Assembly (NCBI GenBank): GCA_030433275.1
Contig: JAUILK010000007.1
Coordinates: 36,238-100,237 of the forward strand
DNA from: Gammaproteobacteria bacterium
GTDB lineage: Bacteria > Pseudomonadota > Gammaproteobacteria > Nitrococcales > Nitrococcaceae
Reading direction: 5' to 3'
DNA length: 64,000 bases
Below are positions 56,915 to 64,000 of the stretch, piece by piece. The stretch's first letter is position 1. Every line of letters begins with the position of its first letter. The notes under the pieces were generated by a model. The model made no database searches. It was not told the DNA's origin and saw only the letters and a list, made by a program, of their open reading frames with translations. The position numbers and the translations under genes are program-made.

Positions 56915-58372
56915 CTAATACAACGATTGGGCGGCACCCCCTAAATAGAAAGGGCTGCGGCTCTCGAGCAAGGCTTCGTCGGCCTTAATGCGCTTGGGAT
57001 CAAGAATCGCAGGTTCGGTAATGCGCACCAGCAGCCGGTAGTATTTACGGACGTTCTCTACATAGCGTACGGGCTGCCAACCGCGCGCGTAGCCATATTT
57101 TAGCCGCTTAGACCATTTTTTTTGCGCGAGTAGCGGCAGGCGCTTGCGTACGGCTGTCCAGGATTCGGGGTCAGCAGCCTGCATTTTGGTAATCGTTTGG
57201 GCATCTAGCAAATGACCATAACCTATATTATAGGCAGCGAGGGCGAACCAAGTACGCTCCGGCTCGGGCACCCGCTCGGGAATACGCATGAGCATGCGCT
57301 TTAGGTAAGCGGCGCCGCCGAAAATGCTTTGCCCCGCATCAAGTCGGTCGTTGACACCGATCGCACGAGCTGTCGGCCGGGTTAGCATCATTATGCCGCG
57401 CACGCCGGTGGGTGATTTCGCCTCGGGATTCCAATGCGACTCCTGGTAGCCGATCGCAGCAAGCAATCGCCAATCCAACTGATGCTTCTCGGCGGCCTCC
57501 CGAAAGGCTTGTCGATAGAGCGGCAGGCGATCGGTTATATGGCGTATGAATACCCGTGTGCCGACGTAATCGAACTTATCCAGGTGGCCATAATAATGCT
57601 CCATGAGCTGGGCGAGATCGCCGCTCGCCCGCAAGTCCGCAAAAAATCGATTGGCCGCCTCGAGTAGACTGGTATCGCCGTCGCGGCGAAACATCCACGC
57701 CACTCCCTGTGGCTTTCCAATATTTCCAGCTACACGCAGCTCAGGGTAAAAATGTTGGCTCAGAGTGAACTCGTTGGAGTTGACTACCGCGTAATCGATC
57801 CGCTTGTTCCAAACGCGATAGAGCAGATCTTCACTGGTGGCTTTGGTAAGCGCTGTCCAATGCAATTGGGGAATGTCGACCTGGCGGTGAGAGAGGAGCC
57901 ACTCTGGACGAGTGCCGGCGAGCACGGCTAGCGATCCGCTGACTGTATTTGCAAGCCCATCCGGACGTCGTGAGCCAGTGCGGTAGATAAGCTGTGGCCG
58001 CACATGCAGATATGGCGTGGCGAACACGAAGCGCTTTCTGCGCCACGGCGCCATCGTAGTTCCCGTGGCCGCCAAGTCCGCCATGCCCGTTTCTAGCTGC
58101 ACTCCGAGCCTGGCCATATCATCAACCAGTGCCATCACTAGCTGCACGCCGAGGCGGTCGGCAAAGCGCTTCGCAAGATCATACTCGACCCCCTCCGGCC
58201 CTTCGTTGGATTGATAATAAGTGCTTGCACCAAGACGGGTGAGCACGACAAGTTTACCCTGTTGCTGGACGATCTGGAGCCGATTAGGGACGTGCAATTG
58301 CCCGAACCGGCCCAACAAGCATGCGCCAAGGATCAACGAGATTATTAAAAGCTGCACGAATGAACGGCCCAT
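56915..58372 (-). CDS. mltF: Membrane-bound lytic transglycosylase F
   Basis: An N-terminal hydrophobic segment with a lipobox-like LILGAC is followed by a solute-binding (SBP-3) domain at about 38-265, with YDLAKRFADRLGV and MADLAATGTTM. A family-1 SLT domain comes next, with the catalytic Glu in GYQESHWNPEA and SPTGVRGIMMLT, then AAYNIGYGHLLDA. MltF cleaves peptidoglycan glycan strands with 1,6-anhydro ends. 485 residues, slightly shorter than the E. coli enzyme (518). ATG 58372. The TAG stop is followed by 34 in-frame sense codons. Confidence 0.93.
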   Translation of the reverse strand: MGRSFVQLLIISLILGACLLGRFGQLHVPNRLQIVQQQGKLVVLTRLGASTYYQSNEGPEGVEYDLAKRFADRLGVQLVMALVDDMARLGVQLETGMADLAATGTTMAPWRRKRFVFATPYLHVRPQLIYRTGSRRPDGLANTVSGSLAVLAGTRPEWLLSHRQVDIPQLHWTALTKATSEDLLYRVWNKRIDYAVVNSNEFTLSQHFYPELRVAGNIGKPQGVAWMFRRDGDTSLLEAANRFFADLRASGDLAQLMEHYYGHLDKFDYVGTRVFIRHITDRLPLYRQAFREAAEKHQLDWRLLAAIGYQESHWNPEAKSPTGVRGIMMLTRPTARAIGVNDRLDAGQSIFGGAAYLKRMLMRIPERVPEPERTWFALAAYNIGYGHLLDAQTITKMQAADPESWTAVRKRLPLLAQKKWSKRLKYGYARGWQPVRYVENVRKYYRLLVRITEPAILDPKRIKADEALLESRSPFYLGGAAQSLY

Positions 58373-58406
58373 AGTGAATAAAAGCGGCCTTCGTCAAACC
58401 AGCTGA

Positions 58407-58546
58407 TTATTGTAGACCGCCAAGCGCGGATAACGAGGATATCCGTCGCACTCCCGGGAAGCCGTGTCGTTTGGCCATCGTGCCGCCTTGGCTTACCCAG
58501 GGCATTTTATTGTAGACTGCGCAGTCCGCGTATCATGTGGATATGC
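58407..58546. repeat. Two promoter-like direct repeats exactly 100 bases apart
   Basis: TTATTGTAGAC occurs at 58407 and again at 58507. The similarity continues for about 40 bases (each copy later has GCG..TA and GGATAT). The second copy gives TTGTAG (58510-58515) and TATCAT (58531-58536) ahead of the tRNA-Ser, so the unit may be a duplicated tRNA promoter. Confidence 0.5.
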
Positions 58547-58556
58547 GGCGACCTAC

Positions 58557-58646
58557 GGAGAGGTGCCGGAGCGGCCGAACGGGGCGCACTCGAAATGCGT
58601 TGACCCCTTACGGGGTCCGGGGGTTCGAATCCCTCCCTCTCCGCCA
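58557..58646 (+). tRNA. tRNA-Ser (anticodon CGA)
   Basis: Acceptor GGAGAGG pairs with CCTCTCC (58636-58642), followed by GCCA. The anticodon loop CTCGAAA gives CGA (UCG codons). A long variable arm and GTTCGAATCCC T-loop fit class II tRNA-Ser, 90 bases. The sequence to its right is eroded and accessory in character. Confidence 0.95.
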
Positions 58647-59315
58647 ATAAATTAACAAAAACAATAAGTTGAATATAAAACGGAACCCTCGGTACGGTAT
58701 GCGCTCGCGGCGCCAACCGGCCTTGAAGCAAGGGTTACGAACGATCTAAATAGCCTAGACCGTCTGAATCGTGAAATCGTGGCCTGACGTAGCCCATTCA
58801 AGCCCAACGTTTTTCGCGAGCCTGTCTGTCCCATCTCAGCAATGAGTTCTCTGTAGTCGAGTGCGTTTTGCTGTTGGCGGCGGCGCAGCTCGTCGTCGCA
58901 TAAACTGTTGATTTCACGTTTGATGCCGCAGTGTGTTGTTTGCCCCAACAAACAACAGACGAATAATTGAATCGCCCTGGCCATGACTGGATTTATCTAG
59001 GTAGTTGTCGGGTCCAGTAACAAGCGCGGATTCAGCGCAGGGAGTTTGGACACAACTGCCTGCACAAAAAGACTCTTTTCCTTGCATGTTCAATCAAGAT
59101 TTTTCTCATATAAATCCTAAATTATTCAGATAGTTAGAGTTTTACTGGGCGGGCTGGTGACCGCATTTTTCGAATCTGGGTTTCTTCGATCAGAGAAAAC
59201 TCTTTCCTCACTTTGCCCCGGAGTTACGGCGTGCCTGTGCGCATGGGTGATTGTATGAGCGCGGGAGAAGCGAGTGGGTCTCTTCGATTTTCGCGACGGT
59301 TCGAAATTCAGGAGG
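58647..59315. other. Region right of tRNA-Ser without a clear gene
   Basis: About 670 bases. A 110-codon minus-strand frame (58652-58984; begins MARAIQLFVCCLLGQTTH and contains CDDELRRRQQQNALDYREL) is the only candidate. It lacks a good ribosome site, and its C-terminal half is Arg/Ser-rich, so I do not call it a gene. 59080-59150 is AT-rich. No integrase or att repeat is visible. Confidence 0.4.
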
Positions 59316-60099
59316 TCAGTTCAGAAATTGCAGGTTGAGGCCGAAGAACACCTACCACTCTGGTTGACCGAGGCCACGGTCGGCAAAGGAAAACTGTGGC
59401 TCGACAAACAGGTTATACACAGTCTTGCTCTTCTTGAGCACCTATCCAACACCCAACCCAACTGGCACGCTGTAGTCGCCGTTGTCGAGGTTGTACACCC
59501 AGATCGGCGCAACCCGCAGGTAGGCGCCTCCGCCGAGTTGGTAGAACGCGAAAGGCTGAAAGGCTAATATCATCCCGGTCGTCGACACCGGCAAAGCTGC
59601 CCTGCCAGGACAGCAGGTAACCGCACTGGAACTTTGCCGAGCTGCCGTTGAACAGAACATTGACTAAGCCGGCCGACCACTTTTCGGTGCCGAATTCGTC
59701 TTTGGTCGCCGTCGGTGCGGTCAGCTGCGGACCGATACCGAAGCTCACCGCCGGGTTGCCCGTGTCGATCAGCTAGGCCGCAAAGATGATCAGGTCACCG
59801 ATCCAAGTCTCTTTTTTGCCGTTCGGCGGCGTCGGGAGAGTGTTGATCGGCAGTGAAGCGCGCAACAGCCAACTGGTATCGGCGACTGAGAACGGTTTGG
59901 CGTAACGGGACCAGAACTGATTGGCATCATCGTTGAATTCGGTCAATTTGCCGATGTAGTAGTTCTGCATTTTGAATGCCGTCATGTTGGCCAATGGGTT
60001 GTTGGCCTGGACGGCAGCGCTGCCCTCATCCGCTGACACCGGTGCATAGTGAACGCTGCAGGCCAGGGCCGTGGCCACCACAACGGATCTGATCTTCAT
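59316..60099 (-). pseudogene. Decayed outer-membrane transporter-like gene (neuromedin U-type family)
   Basis: The reading starts at ATG 60099 with signal peptide [15 protein letters not shown] and continues [15 protein letters not shown] and [18 protein letters not shown] codons interrupt it at 59773-59775 (between IFAA and [15 protein letters not shown]), 59442-59444 and 59352-59354, and a frameshift near 59563 separates DDRDD from [13 protein letters not shown]. The C-terminal part ends VFFGLNLQFLN and a TGA at 59316. The intact family is an outer-membrane beta-barrel of about 260 residues, often beside arylsulfatase genes. Three nonsense codons plus an indel make it nonfunctional. Confidence 0.88.
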
Positions 60100-60120
60100 A
60101 CTGACTTCGTGATCGGAATA

Positions 60121-60140
60121 CCGGCGCCAGCGGGCGCCGG
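60121..60140 (-). terminator. 8-bp GC hairpin upstream of the pseudogene
   Basis: CCGGCGCC AGCG GGCGCCGG is a perfect stem with a four-base loop and no T-run. It lies after the frameshifted remnant and 22 bases before the pseudogene start on the minus strand. Confidence 0.4.
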
Positions 60141-60152
60141 CTGTGATCCATC

Positions 60153-60282
60153 CTATTTAGTACCGATCGGCATCACCACCTGGTACCGGGGATCGACGTG
60201 CACAGGAGGCAACGAACTCCTCAAGCTTCGCAGGCGCACCGTCGATCTTGACTTTGCCGTCCACGACACCCTGATCCAGGAA
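60153..60282 (-). pseudogene. Frameshifted remnant resembling an alkyl sulfatase SCP2-like C-terminus
   Basis: Minus-strand translation gives LDQGVVDGKVKIDGAPAKLE and EFVAS; then, after a one-base shift, [16 protein letters not shown] and TAG (60153-60155). The pattern DGKVKI.G.PAKLE ... D..Y.VV.P matches my memory of the SCP2-like terminal domain of alkyl sulfatases. No start or upstream body of such a gene survives. Confidence 0.45.
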
Positions 60283-60438
60283 TCAGGATCGGATGCTTGA
60301 ATTCTTCAGGCTCCCTGTGCCGCGTTCCTGGTTTGGCTTAGTTGCACCCAGTAGGCCTCCCGGGAGATCGAGGCGGTTGCCCAGCCTGCCTGCTGCGAGG
60401 CCAACCGAACGGTTGGCCTCGGTTGTCTCGGAAGCTGC

Positions 60439-62868
60439 TCATTGCCGTTTCATCATGCGCTTGGCCTCGGCTTCGAGGTTCACATAGGGCTCACCCTTAA
60501 CGGTCACACCCACGGCCTGGATGGTCCCGCCGGCAAACCTCGCGGGAGACGTGTACAGCGAACTCACCGCGTCGCCGCTGTCGTAGCCGATACAGAGGCC
60601 GTCACCGGACAGGGTGAACTTGCCCGGCTGGGTGCGCATCTTGCCGGAGGCGACCACCTTGTCGTCGATATAGAGCTTGGTCTTACCCAGGGATTCGCCA
60701 TGTTCGCCCTTGCCTGTTTTCTCGAACTCCATACCCACGGTGTATTTACCCGGCTTTATTGTCACGTCGGACTCGAACACTTGCTCCGGCTCGATGCCGA
60801 GGAAGTTGTAGACGTAGTAGAGCTTGCTGTCCTTGATGAACAGCGAGTGGCCGCCGAAGCGTGAACCGTGGGCGAAGATCACACCTTCGGTTTTATCGGT
60901 GATCTCGACGTTAGCAAGGATCTTGTACGAACGACCTCGCACGTTGGCCGCCACGCCTTCCGGCACCGGTTTTGTATCTGGATAATAAATGTAGGAGTCG
61001 CGCGAAGGTTCATCGCTGGGACGCGGAGTGCCCAGGATTTCCACGGCTACGCGGTCGTCCAACGGTAGCACGTTATTCGCTCTTGCTTCCTCCATCCAGG
61101 CGTCTTTCAGCTCTTTCAATTTATCCGGGTACTTGTCGGCGAGGTTGTTTGATTGGGACCGGTCCTCCTCCAGGTTGTAGAGTTCCCACTCGTCCTCGTC
61201 GAAGTTGCCAGTGCCGTTAATCGGTGCATGAATTGCCGCCGCATGCCAGCCATCTTTCCAGATGCCCCGCGTACCGAACATCTCGTAATACTGGACCTTT
61301 TTGCGAGTCGGGGCGTCCGGCTCCGCATCAAAGGTGTAGGCCATGGAAACACCCGACATCGGGTACTGCTTCACGCCGTGGTTGAACTCCGGCATTTCGA
61401 GGCCGACGACCTCGAGCAGCGTCGGCACGATGTCCACCGAGTGGTGATACTGGTGGCGAAGCTCGCCGCGCGTCTTGATTCCCTTGGGCCAGGAGATGAT
61501 CAACGGATCCGCAGTACCGCCCTCATACTCAGAATAGCGTTTGAACATTTTGTACGGCGCAGAGAAAGCCGCAGCCCAGCCGGTCGGGAAGTGGTTGTAG
61601 GTATCAGGGCTACCCAGTTTATCCAGGTACTTCATGTTCTCCTCGAGCGTATCCGGCCAGCCGTTGAACAGCTTGTTCTCGTTGACCGAACCATTCGGCG
61701 ATCCCTCTCCGGAGGTACCGTTGTCGGCAGCATAGAGGATGATGGTGTTTTCGTACTGACCCGTCTCCTTCAGATAGTCAATGATTCGGCCGATCTGATG
61801 GTCCGTATATGAAGAATAGGCGGCCCACACTTCTGCCATACGGTTGAAGAGTTGCTTTTCTTGGTCGTTCAAGGAATCCCAGGGACGTACGTCGTCGAGA
61901 TGATTCGCCAGGTCCTTCGGCATAGGATTGATGGCGGTGTTAACAGTATTTTCGGGGATGACGCCCTTCTCCTTCATGCGCTTGGTTACCCTTGTACGAT
62001 AGGCGTCGTAACCGTCATCGAATTTGCCCTTGTATTTCGCTATCCATTCCTTGGGAGCCTGGTGGGGCGCGTGGTTGGCACCGGGATTGAACCACATGTA
62101 AAAGGGCTTGGACGGGTTGGAGGCGTTCTTGTTACGGAGCATCTCGATTGCCTGATCGGCGAGGTCCTTGGACAGGTGATAACCGTCTTCCGGCATATAC
62201 GGCTGGTCGATGAAATCGTTGTCCTTGACCAGATCCGGATACCACTGGCTGGTCTCGCCGCCGAGGAAGCCGTAGAAGCGGTCCCATCCCTTATTCAGCG
62301 GCCACTCGCCACGATACGCGCCCGGCGCCACATCCTGCTCCGGCACGTTGTGGTCCTTACCGACCCACAAGGTGGCGTAGCCATTGTCTTGCAACACCTC
62401 GGCAATGGTCGTTACCTGCTCGGGAAGGCGACCGCTGTACCCCGGGTACCCGCTGGCAGTCTCGGTGATCGAACCGAAGCTGTTCAGGTGGTGATTGCGC
62501 CCAGTCTGCAGCGTGGAACGCGTCGGCGCGCATAGGGAGGTCGTGTGCCACTGAGTATAAGTCAGCCCATCGGCGGCTAAGCTGTCCAGGGTCGGCATGC
62601 TGACACGCCCGCCGTAAGGCGACCAGGCCGCCTGACCCGTATCGTCGTACAGAATGAAGAGGATATTCGGCGCGCCCTCTGGTGCTTTTTTAGGGATGAA
62701 CGGCGTCCAGTCCGGTTTAGAATCGCGGGTGTCCAGTTCAATCTTACCCTTGAAGCCCCGTATGAGTTCGGCTTCGATCGGCTCGGCGGCGAGTATCGGC
62801 GCAGACACTCCTAGAAAAATCAACAATATGAACAAACTTGGCGCAATCCGCCACAACAATTTCAGCAT
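60439..62868 (-). CDS. Type I arylsulfatase
   Basis: From ATG 62868 (GGGAG seven bases upstream) the 809-residue protein has a signal peptide ending near ILAA, metal-binding LYDDTG, and the formylglycine motif CAPTRSTLQTGR (Cys113) needing conversion to formylglycine. WVGKDHN, the HAPHQAP region, YAADNGTSGEGSPNG and a C-terminal beta domain follow. It hydrolyses sulfate esters, probably in the periplasm. No formylglycine-generating enzyme gene is in the window. Downstream lie two decayed genes; an AraC-type gene is divergent. Confidence 0.93.
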   Translation of the reverse strand: MLKLLWRIAPSLFILLIFLGVSAPILAAEPIEAELIRGFKGKIELDTRDSKPDWTPFIPKKAPEGAPNILFILYDDTGQAAWSPYGGRVSMPTLDSLAADGLTYTQWHTTSLCAPTRSTLQTGRNHHLNSFGSITETASGYPGYSGRLPEQVTTIAEVLQDNGYATLWVGKDHNVPEQDVAPGAYRGEWPLNKGWDRFYGFLGGETSQWYPDLVKDNDFIDQPYMPEDGYHLSKDLADQAIEMLRNKNASNPSKPFYMWFNPGANHAPHQAPKEWIAKYKGKFDDGYDAYRTRVTKRMKEKGVIPENTVNTAINPMPKDLANHLDDVRPWDSLNDQEKQLFNRMAEVWAAYSSYTDHQIGRIIDYLKETGQYENTIILYAADNGTSGEGSPNGSVNENKLFNGWPDTLEENMKYLDKLGSPDTYNHFPTGWAAAFSAPYKMFKRYSEYEGGTADPLIISWPKGIKTRGELRHQYHHSVDIVPTLLEVVGLEMPEFNHGVKQYPMSGVSMAYTFDAEPDAPTRKKVQYYEMFGTRGIWKDGWHAAAIHAPINGTGNFDEDEWELYNLEEDRSQSNNLADKYPDKLKELKDAWMEEARANNVLPLDDRVAVEILGTPRPSDEPSRDSYIYYPDTKPVPEGVAANVRGRSYKILANVEITDKTEGVIFAHGSRFGGHSLFIKDSKLYYVYNFLGIEPEQVFESDVTIKPGKYTVGMEFEKTGKGEHGESLGKTKLYIDDKVVASGKMRTQPGKFTLSGDGLCIGYDSGDAVSSLYTSPARFAGGTIQAVGVTVKGEPYVNLEAEAKRMMKRQ

Positions 62869-63089
62869 ATCAAGACTCCCCATTGACAATGCCGCGATGC
62901 GAGCTGGTTAGAAGTAAATGCGGCGCCACAGCGTGCTGCTCTTTGAGCCGAACAGCCTTCAGGATTCTCAAATCCACTGCACCAGCGGCCCTTGGCCATC
63001 TGACGTAAGAACGTTTCACGTGTTCGTGAGACCTCCTACGCTAAAATAGCAGTTAGGCGACAAGAGAAAATCCAGCTCTGGACACAAAG

Positions 63090-63923
63090 TTGCCATCCCC
63101 GGAAGTGGTGATTAGTTGCGTTTCTCTGGGTTCGTTTAATCCGGAGGCGATGAAAGAGGCCATCCAGAAGAGCCAGTTCGAGCATCACCTGGATGGTCCA
63201 GGCCAGTTTCGTGGAACAATTCTTCAGGCAAAGAACGCCCGGACACGTCTGGATTGGGGACGGTATAGCCTGCCGGTCTTGGCCAAAGGTCCCGTTCCTG
63301 CGGACCGAATGACGCTGGGTATGCTTCTCAACGAGGGGGCAGATTCGCTGTTCAATGGGAATGTTCTGTCGCCGGGGAGCATGATGCTGTATAGAGAGGG
63401 TGAGGAGCTTAACGTCCGTTTGCCGCCCAACTCCAACTGGCTCTCGATCCAATTGGACCGACTATCCTTGGCGGAGATTGGAATAGGGTTTTCGGACTCC
63501 GGCTTTCGATGCTGGGACGCGACCTTCGGGAATGCTGTGCGCAGGCAAATCTTGAAGAACGCGGAAGTTCTGGTTTCGGCTTCGGGCCAAGCGCACCGGG
63601 CTGACATACGTGCGGTAAATCAAGCAATCAACGACATCGAAGACTGCGTGCTACTCACGTTAGCCAATCTCGTAACAGCCAAGCGAGTTTTCTCGTCGCA
63701 GTCCTCGACGAGAAGCAAAGATCGAACGCTACAAATCGTCCGCGATGCGACTAACCACATGGATGCCAACATCGAGTTTCCGATTACGATCTCGGAAATT
63801 TGTTTGAGCCTCAATACGAACATCAAAACGCTTGAGAGAGCGTTTCTGCATACCTACGGGCTCGGGCCCAAGCGAGTTATTGTCAATTTTCGTGTATGGC
63901 CGTCAGGCGGCATTCCTGTCTGA
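63090..63923 (+). CDS. AraC-family regulator, C-terminus truncated
   Basis: The N-terminal part (LGSFNPEAMKEAI, a cupin-like domain) and the first helix-turn-helix (NIEFPITISEICLSLNTNIK, in parts ITISEICLSL and TLERAFLHTYGLGPKRV) are of AraC type. After IVNFR the family pattern (a LxxxRRxLL helix) is lost and the frame ends WPSGGIPV, so about 30 residues of the DNA-binding domain are missing. The start may be TTG 63090 or a nearby GTG. It is divergent from the arylsulfatase and was probably its regulator. Confidence 0.7.
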   Translation: MPSPEVVISCVSLGSFNPEAMKEAIQKSQFEHHLDGPGQFRGTILQAKNARTRLDWGRYSLPVLAKGPVPADRMTLGMLLNEGADSLFNGNVLSPGSMMLYREGEELNVRLPPNSNWLSIQLDRLSLAEIGIGFSDSGFRCWDATFGNAVRRQILKNAEVLVSASGQAHRADIRAVNQAINDIEDCVLLTLANLVTAKRVFSSQSSTRSKDRTLQIVRDATNHMDANIEFPITISEICLSLNTNIKTLERAFLHTYGLGPKRVIVNFRVWPSGGIPV

Positions 63924-64000
63924 CTGCTCCGTGAGTTGCTCGCCGTTATGGAACTCGACGTTGTTGATGACGAGTTCGAGTTTGCGAAAGCCCTGTATTC
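63903..64000 (-). CDS. 3' end of an unidentified minus-strand gene
   Basis: The minus strand is open from the window edge to a TGA at 63903-63905, reading GFRKLELVINNVEFHNGEQ then LTEQSDRNAA. Only 31 codons are visible. Its stop overlaps the aberrant end of the AraC-type gene, consistent with a junction near 63890. Family unknown. Confidence 0.35.
   Translation of the reverse strand, partial: IQGFRKLELVINNVEFHNGEQLTEQSDRNAA

Noticed and set aside
59352..59775. TAG recoding (amber readthrough) suggested by three in-frame TAGs in the outer-membrane gene and one after mltF
   Set aside because: TAG ends other normal genes here, such as argF, suhB and the PA2778-type gene, and the outer-membrane gene also has a frameshift, so decay is the simpler explanation.

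Overview
The window looks like chromosome of a GC-rich gammaproteobacterium. Several gene strings have the order typical of that class: queA-tgt-yajC-secD-secF, trmJ-cysE-isc, and ndk-rlmN-pilF-rodZ-hisS-yfgM-bamB. The genus cannot be fixed from the sequence. An iron superoxide dismutase, an NO-response pair (nnrS/nsrR), a type IV pilus lipoprotein and a Ralstonia-phc-like signalling cluster suggest a free-living, environmentally responsive cell.

Layout. 0-9.2 kb: a PA2779/PA2778-type pair, typA, a YgjP-like metallopeptidase, srkA, a small membrane protein, RNase AM, a membrane diguanylate cyclase and sodB. 9.2-11.4 kb: argD-argF. 11.35-31.1 kb: about 20 kb on the minus strand, running (in transcription order) cysE-iscS-iscU-like-iscA-ndk-rlmN-pilF-rodZ-hisS-yfgM-bamB-NRDE-adk-nfeD-pdxH-phoR-pstS-pstC-pstA-pstB-phoU. 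The usual iscR, hscBA, fdx, ispG, der and phoB are absent from their expected places. 31.3-38.7 kb: trmJ, suhB, secF-secD-yajC-tgt-queA and a tRNA-Leu(CAA). 38.8-42.8 kb: a double-DUF427 protein, then nnrS, nsrR and a hemerythrin-like protein, probably a nitric-oxide response unit. 43-49.3 kb: a sugar aminotransferase, a DUF454 protein, a PfkB kinase, a PhoPQ-like two-component operon with PepSY and glycine-zipper proteins, and an arginine/aromatic-rich secreted protein.

The most interesting segment is 49.8-56.2 kb on the minus strand. Four tightly packed genes encode a SAM-dependent methyltransferase of the type that makes 3-hydroxy fatty-acid methyl esters (PhcB-like), a six-TM kinase-receiver-kinase hybrid, a receiver-kinase and a receiver with a degenerate kinase domain. 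Order and domain types parallel the Ralstonia phcBSRQ quorum-sensing operon, but the sensor is much larger and no phcA-like output regulator is nearby.

After mltF and a tRNA-Ser(CGA) at 58.6 kb the sequence becomes accessory and eroded. It holds an outer-membrane protein pseudogene with three amber codons and a frameshift, a frameshifted remnant resembling the C-terminal SCP2-like domain of alkyl sulfatases, an intact type I arylsulfatase, and a divergent AraC-family regulator whose 3' end is cut off close to the window edge.
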